A stretch of DNA of 30,000 nt from Symbiodinium natans (GCA_905221605.1 CAJNDS010002064.1:435001-465000), one strand, 5' to 3'. Positions 10,120 to 19,657 are shown, counted from the first letter of the stretch. Program-made: numbers and translations. Notes: generated from the letters alone by a model not told the origin.

Positions 10120-10563
10120 TCAGCTGCTTGCTCCGTGCTGCAACCGAGAGGCTGTGCGGGGGCAGGCGAGGTGGTGGTCTCCATACGCATCGACCTCGCA
10201 CCCACAACCATATCGGCCTTCCGCTCCACAGCGCAGGTCCGTGAGGGGCAGGGGCAAGCGAAGCCGGCGCCGCATTGCGACGTGCATGAGGTCCGGTGCG
10301 AGGGTGGACGCCGCATCCGAAAGGTATCGCGGCCAGCCACATACCCGCATGCGGACCGGATTGAGCAGGGTTCGGGCGGCAGGAGCCAAGGCCGGAAGCA
10401 ACGTGCGTTTTCGAAAGGAAGTGTGAAGTGCCAGAACGGCATGTCGCTGCCAACCAGGGCTTCCGAGGCCGAGTTCACCCTCAGCCGCTGGGACGTCAGC
10501 GCCTCGGGCGCAAGATTCCCAGTCGGGTCTGCTCACCGGCGCGCGCTTACAGGGTCGGTGCAT
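10120..10563 (-). pseudogene. LINE retrotransposon C-terminal fragment with zinc-knuckle-like motif
   Basis: The minus-strand frame of 147 codons ends with RRRLRLPLPLTDLRCG followed by a cysteine/histidine cluster, CGCEVDAYGDHHLAC, at 10162-10206. A Cys...Cys-x-Cys...Asp-x-x-Gly-Asp-His...Cys pattern downstream of the reverse transcriptase is usual for non-LTR elements. The frame breaks soon after. It lies head-to-head against the plus-strand fragment at 9430-9900, so the two are separate insertions or a rearranged element. The N-terminal part of this frame is not recognisable. Confidence 0.5.
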
Positions 10564-10675
10564 GCCTTTAGGCTAGGGCCGGCGCGGGCTTTTAGGAAAG
10601 CCCCCCTCTCCAAATCCATCTCTGTAGTACAAAAGTAGTACTGAATAGGGCCGAAAACGGACTTCCGGGCGTTTG

Positions 10676-11590
10676 CGGGTTTTCGTTCTTTTGTAGTACA
10701 CACGCAGTACTGGAATCCACGTTTTTGTGGCGTGGCAATACGGACATCTGGGCGCTTGAAAACACCGCAAATAGCATGGTAACGAACTTTCGCGCACGTG
10801 AAAACGCGTGGTAACGAACTTTCGCGCACTGAAAACACCGTAAATAGCGTGGTAACGGACTTTCGGGCGTTTGAAAAACACCGTAAATAGCATGGTAACG
10901 GACATCTGGGCGATTGAAAACACCGCCAATAGCGTGGTAACGGACTTCCGCGCGCGTGAAAACACAGTAAATAACATGGTAACGGACGTGTCGGCGTTTG
11001 AAAGCACCATAAACGTGGTAACGGACTTCCGGGCGTTTGAAAACATCGCAGCGTGGTAACGGACATCTGGGCGCTTAGAAACACCGAAAATTTGTAATTC
11101 ACATCTGGGCGCTCGAAAACACTTGCAGATAGCATGGTTACAGACTTCCGCGCGCGTGAAAACACCGTAAATAGCATGGTAACGGGCGTGTCGGCGTTTG
11201 AAAGCACCGCGGATAGCATGGAAACGGACTTCCGGGCGTTTGAAAACATCGCAAATAGCGCGGTAACGGACATCTGGGCGCGTGAAAAAACAATGTCCCA
11301 CGTGAAAACACCACAAATAGCATGATAACGGACGTCCGGGCGTTTAAAAACATCATAAACATCGCAAATAACATGGTAACGGACATCTGGGCGCATCCAA
11401 CACCGCAAAGAGCATGGTAACGGACATCTCGGCGCTTGGAAACACTGCAAATAGCATGGTAATGGACTTCCGCGCGCGTGAAAACACCGCAAATAACGTG
11501 ATAACGATGTCTCGGCATTTGAAAGCACCGCAAATGGCGCGGTAATGGACTTCCGGGCGTTTCAAAACATCGCGTACAGTTCGAGTGCAA
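10676..11590 (+). repeat. 42-bp satellite array with four ordered subtypes
   Basis: About twenty units of roughly 38-44 bp follow the pattern GGTAACGGAC, a variable segment, then GAAAACACCGCAAATAGCAT. The variable segment falls into four types: A, ATCTGGGCGCTTG; B, TTCCGCGCGCGTG; C, GTGTCGGCGTTTG; D, TTCCGGGCGTTTG. They recur in the order A-B-C-D. Because 42 is a multiple of three, long open frames run through on the minus strand (up to 331 codons); they encode only the repeated peptide and are not called as genes. A related unit with GTAGTAC words lies at about 10625-10712. Confidence 0.9.
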
Positions 11591-11853
11591 CGAGTCAAGT
11601 GCATGGAATTACAACGATGCTTTCGGGCCATCCCTTTTCTAGTTTGACGTCACCGACTTAACGAGGGATTGTGAGTGCTGCAAAATGGGGGCTTGTCATG
11701 AAGTATCACGAAGCCATAATTGTGGTCAACCCCCTATTTGTTTGTTTTTCCTCTCGGCGCTTTCTTCCGGCGTGGCCTAATTAGGGCATACGGCTTGCCA
11801 GCGGCAGGGATTGGGAGTCAGCGAGGATGTCGCTGAGCAACGGGCCCTCGCCA

Positions 11854-12131
11854 TCAAAATAATCCAAAGCTAGCTGCGAACGACGGTGGCATAGGCGGAA
11901 ATGCGGCCGCCGAGCTCAAGGGCCAGGACGACAAACTTGCACGTTGCAGAGCCTGGGCGGAAGCCCGCAGCGCGGCGGGCGTGCCGGCCGCCCGTGCCTC
12001 CAGCCCGAAAACGACGGGTCGGCAGCGCCGGCTGCGATCGAGTTCCGGACACAGTGAACACAAGCAGCAGTGGTCCTCAAACAACCGTCCAGCGGTCAGT
12101 ATCTACATGTGAAACAAAGAGCACAAAAAGG
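11854..12131 (-). pseudogene. Second LINE tail fragment, same family as 12584-13910
   Basis: At 12079-12125 the plus strand repeats, with about two changes, sequence found at 12738-12790 (core GTCAGTATCTACATGTGAAAC). On the minus strand both read VLFVSHVDTDRWTVV. Here a stop follows at once, and further along (in another frame) comes KFVVLALELGGRISAYATVV, which looks like the tail of a LINE protein. It is a broken fragment with no start and several frame changes. Confidence 0.5.
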
Positions 12132-12229
12132 TGCCCAAACTCACATAACTATACAAGGGGACACAATACGTGTCAAGTACTACTCCGGGGTTCCAAACCC
12201 TCAAGCAGCGACCGTTGAGCTTGGCAAAT

Positions 12230-12583
12230 GCTAGCCACAAAGCTCATGTGCGCGGCAGTAGATGCACGAGTGTTGCCCCTACCATTTTTTTTTTCTCCCG
12301 GGTCTTTTTCCGCAACATCCACGCGTGTCCCTGTGCACGGCGCTTCGGCCTCAGACAGCTGCGGGAATCGCCTCGGCCTCAGACAGCACGCATGGGGAGG
12401 CGGCTGTGGGCGGGTGTCGCCTGCCAGCGCGCGTCGGCGAGGAGCTCGTGCAGGGCGGGCTCCGGCCCGCCAGCACTACACGCCCCGCCTGGAGGCAGCT
12501 CGAGGAGTGATGCTGCGAAGGCTCGCTGCGCTGCAAGGCAGCAGTCCGGAGAGAAGCAAGCACCTCCGCTGCGCGCGCTCTCG
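12230..12583. other. No recognisable gene
   Basis: Open frames overlap on both strands without motifs. A 14-base direct repeat CGGCCTCAGACAGC occurs near 12348 and 12372. Confidence 0.4.
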
Positions 12584-13910
12584 CTAGCAAGTGAAGGTGG
12601 CGGCTTCGGGAGCCCACCTGCCGCCTACTTCCATCCCGAACACCATTTGGAGAGAACAAGAAACGCAGTGGTCAACGGCATGTCCCAAGGATTGCAGGTG
12701 GCATGACCAGGCATTCTTCCAACGCAGAAACATGGGGCAAGAAACAACCGTCCATCGGTCAGTATCTACATGTGAAACGAAGAGCACAAGACCACACCTA
12801 GCAAGCGTCCACTCCCGTATCACACACCCTGGTAGCCTTGAGCAATGAGTGCCCGGGCAGAACCGGAGATCCAGATGGCATTGGCTAAAAAGCGAAAGCG
12901 ACGGGAGTTGGTCAACTTCACCGCGTCGCATCTGCCAACCAATGCGTTCCAAGGCTGGACGGACACAACGCTGCTTCCACTGTTCCAGAGATCGATTCAT
13001 ACAGCCAGGACCAACACCGAAAGCATCTGGCAAAGGAATGTCAGAAGCACACAGGATGCCACGAACTTGCTGCGCCCATGACGTTGGACAATTCAGGGCA
13101 TAGCGAAATACGCGGCCTGCCAAACTACGGTGAGCACCATGCGGGTCAGCTGAACAAAAACGGCCAAACAGGTTTGCCTGGGCCTTCTTGACGTCCGCAG
13201 TGAAAGGGAACCAACCGAGTTCGCCTAAGACTGCCGCGCCTGGGGCGCCTGCCGGCCAGCCAAGCAAACGTCGACCCCACTGCCTCAACTGCTTATCAAG
13301 GCGACGCACAGATGCATCATCAAGAAAAGCAGCCCCGTGCTGCATTGCAGGCAATACGTAGGCCTGGAACAGGCTGCGTCGGAATCCGGTGTTCAGGTGG
13401 CGGTTCTCGGCCCACGCCACAGATTCATGAAATTTGCGAGTGCGTCTCACAAGCAGGCTATCAGTCTGCAATTTCCATTTTCTGAAGGATTGAAAAACCA
13501 CACCTAAATAACGATATTCAGACACCACCGGGACGGCAGAACCCTGAAGTGAAAATTGGAAGTCCAAAGACCTGCAGCCGATCACCATGACTGCAGTTTT
13601 TCAGGACCAATCCCGAAGGAGAACCGCCAGCGCTCACCCCAAGCGCCTATCGCATCCAAAGCCTGTTGCAGGTCACTTTGGGTTTCGGCTAGGACAACCA
13701 GGTCGTCCGCGTACAGCAACAAGGTAACTCTGGGAGCAGCAAAGTCACCACCAAGAACAATCCCTGGGCAGGAAGCTCGTTTTGCTGTGGAAATGCCATC
13801 GAACAAGATGTTGAACAGCATTGGTCCAAGGACGCTGCCCTGACGGACTCCAGCACTCTCGTCCCAGGATTCAGACATCATCCCATTGACCAGGACTCGT
13901 GCGACGACGG
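12584..13910 (-). pseudogene. Non-LTR (LINE-type) reverse transcriptase, 5'-truncated and frameshifted
   Basis: Reading leftwards from about 13910, the frame opens with ARVLVNGMMS, then GVRQGSVLGPMLFNILF (template-grip block), then LLLYADDLVVLAET with the catalytic YADD box, then GAWGERWRFSFG. It stops at about 13582. The next frame continues the same protein from VMVIGCRSLDFQF through SEYRYLGVVF and the post-catalytic domain for 334 codons. A run of five Ts at 13597-13601 (plus strand) marks the break; one more base would restore the frame, so this looks like a single-base deletion. The endonuclease and the N-terminal half of the reverse transcriptase are missing, cut off where the GACGACGG repeat begins. 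It is a dead copy. Confidence 0.9.
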
Positions 13911-14253
13911 CAGGATGACGGGCGGACGACGGCAGGACGCCGGGGGGACGACTGGGGGACGACGGAGGGACGACGGGGGGACGACGCCTGTCGCGCCGTC
14001 ATAAGGCCTAGTTTAAGCCCAAACTACCTCATTTCCCGTCATAAGGCCTAGTTTAAGCCCAAACTAGGCCTTATGACGGCGCGACGACGGCGCGACAGCC
14101 ATCGTCCCCCCGTCGTCCCCCCGTCGTCACTCCGTCGTCACCCCGTCGTCGCGCCATCGCACCCTGTCGTCGCGCCGTCGTCACACCGTCGTCGGCCCGT
14201 CGCCACCCCGTCGTCGCACCGTCGTCACCCCATCGTCGCCCCGTCAAAGCCCT
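13911..14253. repeat. Long inverted repeat of CGTCGTC arms around a duplicated core
   Basis: The left arm is GACGACGGGGGGACGACG-type repeats (about 13911-13990) and the right arm its complement, CGTCGTCCCCCCGTCGTC-type repeats (about 14085-14245). The inner arms pair perfectly over 25 bases: 13990-14014 and 14061-14085. A 30-base segment is directly repeated at 13997-14026 and 14037-14066, and each copy contains a small AGTTT...AAACT hairpin. The left arm abuts the truncated end of the reverse transcriptase. Confidence 0.85.
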
Positions 14254-14405
14254 GACGTCTAGACCCCTCTAGCTGGACTAGTCACCATACCCCACATACT
14301 AGAACTTAGATGAGTAATGTTAGTTAAGAAATATAGGACTGGGTGCAAAGGTCTACAAAATTCTCCAAAATCTCGTAGATCTATGAAATTGTACTAAAAT
14401 GGTGA

Positions 14406-14556
14406 ATTCTACTCTATGCACTTCTCTCTATGCACTTAACTCTATGCACGTCGCTCTATGCACTTCACTCTATGCACTTCACTCTATGCATTTCATTCTA
14501 TGCACTTCACTCTATGCACTTAACTCTATGCACTTCGCTCTATGTACTTAACTCTG
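14406..14556 (+). repeat. 14-bp tandem array (CTCTATGCACTTMA)
   Basis: About ten or eleven units of CTCTATGCACTTCA or CTCTATGCACTTAA, with single changes (TATGTAC, CTCTGTGC) at the right end. One orphan unit, ACTCTATGCACTTCAG, lies beyond an insert at 14855-14870. Confidence 0.95.
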
Positions 14557-14857
14557 TGCCAGCGCTTCGTTCGCCAGCTCCTGCGTCTCCGCGTTCAAAG
14601 GGCCCCTGCAACCCTGCGTGCCAACGGTGGGGCCTGCTCTCGGTCGCCGTGCAGAGGGCAGTTGCCCGCACGGCCCTGGGTGTTTGGACGATGCCGGCGC
14701 TGCCGACCTCGCCGGCCTCGCTGATGTCCTTGAGCTCGCCGATTTCGCGGGGCGCAGCCGCCTGCCGCTTCGGTGAGACGTGTGTACATAGGGGGGGTGT
14801 GGGGACCTGGATCACGACCGCCGCGAGAGGAGGAGGAAAAAAAAAAAAAAAAAAAAA
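14557..14857 (+). mobile_element. Probable poly(A)-tailed retroposed insert in the 14-bp array
   Basis: About 280 bases of GC-rich sequence end in 21 consecutive As (14837-14857), which are followed immediately by one more unit of the 14-bp repeat. Array, insert, poly(A), array unit is the layout expected of a retroposed RNA with target-site duplication, although the duplication cannot be proved inside a tandem array. No known RNA or protein is recognised in the insert. It could be a SINE, a LINE tail or a processed pseudogene. Confidence 0.55.
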
Positions 14858-14869
14858 CTCTATGCACTT

Positions 14870-15200
14870 CAGCTCCGCATGGAAGAACCCTTCGCGATGC
14901 CTTCGGGAAAAAGCTGCCACCTCACGTGCTCGCGATCGAAGTCACAGGTCGGTGGAGTACCGAGGCGCTGTCATTCGTGCGGCAGTTCGCGCTGTCGAGG
15001 CCGGCCTTGCCTTCGCCGCACGCAGGCCGCACGAAGATGCACGTCCGGACACCGCCAAAGTCGACGAGGTCCTCGCCAATTCTGCCAGGCTTCCACGAGC
15101 TCGAATCGCATGGCCTGACCGTTGCCCACTGCTCCACGGTCTCCCCGCTGCAGCGGGCCACGCGACGTGCGGGTGGCCTGGCGTTGGGGCCGTGCTGATG
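14870..15200 (+). pseudogene. Possible LINE C-terminal tail
   Basis: A segment reading RDAFGKKLPPHVLAIEVTG, continuing RWSTEALSFVRQFA, resembles the tail that follows the zinc-knuckle region in dinoflagellate LINE proteins, as I remember them. A frame change follows (RPHEDARPDTAKVDEVLANS in another frame). No start codon or complete domain is present. The assignment is tentative. Confidence 0.3.
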
Positions 15201-15529
15201 GATGGGATAAACGAGCGAGAGAAAATCGTCCTACTTAGGCGGGTTGATTTCAAAACAACATTTCTTTCCAGCGAAGAATCAACAACGCCCGAAAAACAAC
15301 AGCACTTTTGCTGACATTATACCTGGACGGGCAGCTCAGGCTGCCAGTTTCAAACCCTCCCCTGACGCGGCTGGCAGTAGGATGGCGGGCTGTCAATCAC
15401 GGGGTGTAAAATAAAAAACCACCGATTGTCAGCAGATGCGTTGGGTTGGTTGCCACATTGATTGAGCCAGGCCGCCAACACCTCACAACGATCGCCGCGA
15501 GTCTCAAATGCGCTCGTGCCCCAGAACGA

Positions 15530-15660
15530 CTTGTGTGCTTGCTTGTGTGCTTGCGTGTGTGCTTGCGTGTGTGCTTGCTTGTGTGCTTGCTTGTGTCCTT
15601 GCTTGTGCGCGTTCTTGTGTGCGTGCTTGTGTGTGCGAGTGCATGCTTGCGGCGGGCGTG
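15530..15660 (+). repeat. 12-bp TGTGTGCTTGCT/G repeat
   Basis: About ten units of TGTGTGCTTGCK, decaying rightwards. It encodes repeated Cys/Val or, on the minus strand, HKQAHTQA. The 201-codon minus-strand frame through it (15350-15955) is not called for that reason. Confidence 0.9.
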
Positions 15661-15990
15661 CGTATGTGGGTATCCCGAGAAATTCCGCTGTTTTGTTATA
15701 TGAATGTGCACCAAGACCGTGCCGTGTTTGTGTGGCGTACGAATCGACGAAGCCATCGAAAGCCTCGAAGGTCACAGCCAGAGCCGACCAGCGTTTCTTG
15801 GCCAGGAACAGTCCAGGAACCATTGTTGGACCGTTGTTTTCATAGGGCAGCAAGGAGTGTAGGCGGATGTGCCTTTGGTTGGAAACGCATTTTTTGCCTT
15901 TCACCTCTCCCTTTTTCCCTATTCCTCTCCCTCTCGCCTGTGCCCTGCCCTGCACCCTCTAGGTGGAGTCACAACTGACACGACTCCAAG

Positions 15991-16983
15991 GTGTCCGCCC
16001 GACGAGTCCAACCCGGAGATGTGGAAGTGCGGGAGGCGCGCGCTAGAAAGTCCACCTTATTCGCGAGGGCGTGCGCTTACTATACAGCATCGCAGTGTCT
16101 TGGCGAGAGCAGTCGAGAGCCCTGCCGATATGCAGAGTATTGCGCAGTCACCGTTGCAAGGAAACCCGAAGTTCGCGCGAGGAGAACGCCTTGCCTACGT
16201 CACCGTTTCGAGGCCAGCTACCTGCATTCTTCATTTTTTGCGCATACATGCCGCGCAGTTTCACCTTCTTTGTTCAAAGCTGAAGACTTGACTGTTGGTG
16301 CACGCTGCGGTTATTCAGGATACCGCGAGCGCAGACGACAAGGAACAACCGCTTGGCTGAACTGCATTGCAGCTGATGCCAAAATAGAATTGGCTCCACA
16401 GCACTACGTAGTGGTTAGACCGGGAGACTGCACAGGACAGCTTGCCAAAGAAAGCTGGCTGGCTTGGCAGCAGGACCCCGGAATTGCGCCATCATTCATC
16501 CAGCATGCATCAGTTTCTCAAGTTCATTTGGATTTTCCTTGGGGTGTGGAATCAGTGTGGAGGAACATGGTGAGACCTTGGTGCAGTTGCAGCGCGCAGC
16601 AGGGCCGAGAAGCTCGAGCACATGCCACCAGGATGGCGAAAATAGCCAACAAAATGCAGAGCATGCAGAGCAGCAGCCTGCACAAGCCAGACCCAACTCC
16701 GAAGGGCCAGCGGACCCAGAAAGACCGCCAGAGATTCCGGCGAGTGACGCTGACAGAGGCTCCAAAGCCGGCACGCAGCCAAACGTCCAGCAGCTCGCAG
16801 GGCAGACCCGGCAGCAGCCACGTCCGGCACACACCCTTCAGCGGTGTGACGGAAAGATTCCCCAAACAGCTCAGACAGGAACCCAAGCATTGCGATCAGA
16901 GCCGGCCAAGACCAGTCAGGAGAGCATTGTGGCTTGGCTCGGAAGTTGTCGTTCGCTCGCTGCTCGTTCGCTCGTTTGTGTAA
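15991..16983 (+). other. Unassigned 330-codon open frame
   Basis: One uninterrupted frame begins MSARRVQPGDVEV and ends VRSLLVRSFV. I recognise no domain. A second plus-strand frame (16464-17057), rich in Gln, Ala, Pro and Glu, overlaps its right half, and minus-strand frames also stay open there. Base composition may therefore be keeping stops rare. It could contain a real exon, but nothing in the sequence decides which frame. Confidence 0.2.
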
Positions 16984-16994
16984 GTGAAAAACTG

Positions 16995-17160
16995 CTATGT
17001 GTCAGTGTGTTTGCGTGTGTCTGTGTGAGTGAGACTGTGAGTGTGTGTAGTTTGTAAGTGTGTGTAAGGGAGTAAAGTTAGCACCGGGTAAGTGTAAGTG
17101 TCACCGTAGGTGTCGGCGCAAGTGCTTGCGTGGGTGTGAGTGCGAGTGTGGTATGTGAAG
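16995..17160 (+). repeat. Imperfect GT-rich (GTGTGAGT) tract
   Basis: Degenerate GTGTGTGAGTG/GTAAGTGTG words without a fixed period. It lies about 250 bp upstream of the first RPL23A copy. Confidence 0.7.
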
Positions 17161-17406
17161 GTTCGCCGTGGGCAGAAGCCGATCATCAGACACTTCTCAT
17201 ACCCGTGGCGGCCTCAACGCCACGAATGGCACATCGCCAGCAGATGCTGCAGGTTCAGGCATGCTGCCGATAGCTCTTAGGCCAAACATCTTAAGTCGCA
17301 AATAATGGCAGACAGACAGCTAGGTGAATGCAACACAAGCAGGTGGGTTGTTTCGTGAAGGCATAGCGGTTCAAGCCTGCAACATTGTAAAGTGAAGTGG
17401 CCCAGC
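17161..17406 (+). promoter_or_regulatory. Unique upstream flank of RPL23A copy 1
   Basis: This is the region just before the first copy. It shares no visible similarity with the spacers that precede copies 2-4; identity begins only at the CAGC directly before the ATG. A spliced-leader acceptor AG would be expected here (candidate CAG at 17403-17405 or earlier AGs), but none stands out. I see no TATA or TTTT box. Confidence 0.4.
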
Positions 17407-17993
17407 ATGCCGAAGGGGGACAAGGCCAAGAAGGCTGAGAAGGCCGCCAAGGCCGTAAAGGGCACCGTGAGCAAGAAGACAAGGAAGGTGCGCACCAAGG
17501 TCCGCTTCTACCGACCCAAGACGTTGATCAAAGCCAGGGACCCCAAGTACCCGCGCAAGTCGGTCGAATCCCGGGGCGACAAGCTGGACAAGTACCGAAT
17601 CATTCAGTGCCCCGTGACCACCGAGTCCGCAATGAAGAAGATTGAAGAGATCAACACCCTGGTGTTCTTGGTGGACCTCAAGGCAACCAAGCCCAAGATC
17701 AAGGAGGCCGTGAAGCAACTCTACGACGTGAAGTGCGCCAAGGTCAACACTCTCATCCGCCCAGACGGGCTGCAAAGCTGCAAACATTTTCGTTCTGTCT
17801 GTTGAAAAGATACTCTCGAGCATGGGTTTGGCCAGGTAAGGAGGGAAGGTACAGAACATGGGCTTGTGTCGGAGCCGGATTTGGCCAGCTTGTGTCAGCA
17901 TGTGGCCGTGGACTAAGGAAGAAGAAGGCCTATGTTCGCCTCACGCAGGACTATGACGCGCTCGACGTCGCTAACCGCATTGGCATCATCTGA
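17407..17993 (+). CDS. RPL23A: Ribosomal protein uL23 (RPL23A), copy 1
   Basis: Large-subunit ribosomal protein uL23, which in eukaryotes binds domain III of the large rRNA beside the exit tunnel and helps dock nascent-chain factors. Exons are 17407-17768 and 17918-17993, giving 145 residues (yeast 142, human 156). Residues 1-30 form the Lys/Ala-rich basic extension; the conserved core follows ([63 protein letters not shown]); the end is [19 protein letters not shown]. Read through, exon 1 adds [11 protein letters not shown] and stops. Removing a 149-nt intron that begins GC and ends AG restores the family join RPDG-KKAYVRL. The start at MPKGDKAKK matches copy 4. Coding differences from the other copies are synonymous, so it is under selection or recently homogenised. 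Confidence 0.95.
17769..17917 (+). other. GC-AG intron of RPL23A copy 1
   Basis: It starts GCTGCAAAGCTGCAAA (a tandem 8-mer) and ends GTGGACTAAG. An internal CCAGGTAAGG looks like a perfect GT donor, but the exon 1 frame stops before it, so it cannot extend exon 1. This copy is three bases shorter than the 152-nt introns of copies 2-4 (GGAGGG for GGAGGGTGG). Confidence 0.85.
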
Positions 17994-18232
17994 TTTCACT
18001 GAGTCACTGATGTCCCGTGATTGGCAGGCAGCAAACCGCAGAAAAGCGTCGACTGACTTGATTGCATGAATCTGGCGCAGCCTTGCAGCTTTTGTCATGG
18101 GGCCGTGTCATTGTGGATACATGTGGATGTCATGCTTCCATGACTTGCTTTCGCATGGTGCGTCATAGCTGCATGCCCCGCGGGCTTCTCGGCTTCATAG
18201 ACGGTAGTGCGGGTTGCGACAGATTCGGCAGC
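17994..18232 (+). promoter_or_regulatory. RPL23A spacer 1 (239 bp) with candidate trans-splice acceptor
   Basis: Spacer between the stop of copy 1 and the start of copy 2, almost identical to the next spacer. In dinoflagellates tandem genes are commonly processed by spliced-leader addition at an AG. The best candidate is the pyrimidine-rich GGCTTCTCGGCTTCATAG ending at 18200, which would leave a 32-nt leader. The role is inferred. Confidence 0.4.
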
Positions 18233-18825
18233 ATGGCGCCGAAGGGGGACAAGGCCAAGAAGGCTGAGAAGGCCGCCAAGGCCGTAAAGGGCACCGTGAG
18301 CAAGAAGACAAGGAAGGTGCGCACCAAGGTCCGCTTCTACCGACCCAAGACGTTGATCAAAGCCAGGGACCCCAAGTACCCGCGCAAGTCGGTCGAATCC
18401 CGGGGCGACAAGCTGGACAAGTACCGAATCATTCAGTGCCCCGTGACCACCGAGTCCGCAATGAAGAAGATTGAAGAGATCAACACCCTGGTGTTCTTGG
18501 TGGACCTCAAGGCAACCAAGCCCAAGATCAAGGAGGCCGTGAAGCAACTCTACGACGTAAAGTGCGCCAAGGTCAACACTCTCATCCGCCCAGACGGGCT
18601 GCAAAGCTGCAAATATTTTCGTTCTGTCTTTTGAAAAGATACTCTCGAGCATGGGTTTGGCCAGGTAAGGAGGGTGGAAGGTACAGAACATGGGCTTGTG
18701 TCGGAGCCGGATTTGGCCAGCTTGTGTCAGCATGTGGCCGTGGACTAAGGAAGAAGAAGGCCTATGTTCGCCTCACGCAGGACTATGACGCGCTCGACGT
18801 CGCTAACCGCATTGGCATCATCTGA
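18233..18825 (+). CDS. RPL23A: Ribosomal protein uL23 (RPL23A), copy 2
   Basis: Exons are 18233-18597 and 18750-18825, giving 146 residues. The protein matches copy 1 except for an extra Ala after the initiator (MAPKGDK instead of MPKGDK; the DNA has ATGGCGCCG against ATGCCG). The 152-nt intron has the same GC-AG ends. An in-frame ATG exists 171 nt upstream (18062), but the sequence between is spacer shared with copies lacking that role, and it includes the likely leader acceptor. The start at 18233 is therefore chosen. One synonymous change (GTA for GTG) separates its late exon 1 from copy 1. Confidence 0.95.
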
Positions 18826-19064
18826 TTTCACTGAGTCACTGATGTCCCGTGATTGGCAGGCAGCAAACCGCAGAAAAGCGTCGACTGACTTGATTGCATG
18901 AATCTGGCGCAGCCTTGCAGCTTTTGTCATGGGGCCGTGTCATTGTGGATACATGTGGATGTCATGCTTCCATGACTTGCTTTCGCATGGTGCGTCATAG
19001 CTGCATGCCCCGCGGGCTTCTCGGCTTCATAGACGGTAGTGCGAGTTGCGACAGATTCGGCAGC
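18826..19064 (+). promoter_or_regulatory. RPL23A spacer 2 (239 bp) with candidate trans-splice acceptor
   Basis: Near-identical to the spacer before copy 2. The corresponding pyrimidine-rich acceptor ends at 19032. Confidence 0.4.
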
Positions 19065-19657
19065 ATGGCGCCGAAGGGGGACAAGGCCAAGAAGGCTGAG
19101 AAGGCCGCCAAGGCCGTAAAGGGCACCGTGAGCAAGAAGACAAGGAAAGTGCGCACCAAAGTCCGCTTCTACCGACCCAAGACGTTGATCAAAGCCAGGG
19201 ACCCCAAGTACCCGCGCAAGTCGGTCGAATCCCGGGGCGACAAGCTGGACAAGTACCGAATCATTCAGTGCCCCGTGACCACCGAGTCCGCAATGAAGAA
19301 GATTGAAGAGATCAACACCCTGGTGTTCTTGGTGGACCTCAAGGCAACCAAGCCCAAGATCAAGGAGGCCGTGAAGCAACTCTACGACGTGAAGTGCGCC
19401 AAGGTCAACACTCTCATCCGCCCAGACGGGCTGCAAAGCTGCAAATATTTTCGTTCTGTCTTTTGAAAAGATACTCTCGAGCATGGGTTTGGCCAGGTAA
19501 GGAGGGTGGAAGGTACAGAACACGGGCTTGTGTCGGAGCCGGATTTGGCCAGCTTGTGTCAGCATGTGGCCGTGGACTAAGGAAGAAGAAGGCCTATGTT
19601 CGCCTCACGCAGGACTATGACGCGCTCGACGTCGCTAACCGAATAGGGATCATCTGA
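19065..19657 (+). CDS. RPL23A: Ribosomal protein uL23 (RPL23A), copy 3
   Basis: Exons are 19065-19429 and 19582-19657 (146 residues, MAPKGDK start), with a 152-nt GC-AG intron. The protein is identical to copy 2. It carries silent changes in exon 1 (AGGAAAGTGCGCACCAAAGT) and three silent changes packed into seven bases of exon 2 (CGAATAGGG for CGCATTGGC, both Arg-Ile-Gly). That cluster looks like a patch from a diverged copy rather than separate mutations. An unspliced read stops soon after exon 1, as in the other copies. Confidence 0.95.

Noticed and set aside
10533-11528. 331-codon minus-strand open frame (and 247- and 150-codon neighbours)
   Set aside because: It is made of the 42-bp satellite, whose length is a multiple of three, so all frames tend to stay open and encode a repeated peptide.
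15350-15955. 201-codon minus-strand frame with HKQAHTQ repeats
   Set aside because: The repeats come from the TGTGTGCTTGCT tract. The rest has no recognisable motif and opposite-strand frames are equally open.
18062-18232. N-terminal extension of RPL23A copies 2 and 3 from an upstream in-frame ATG
   Set aside because: The extension is spacer sequence, absent before copy 1, and includes the likely leader acceptor; family members start at MAPK/MPK.
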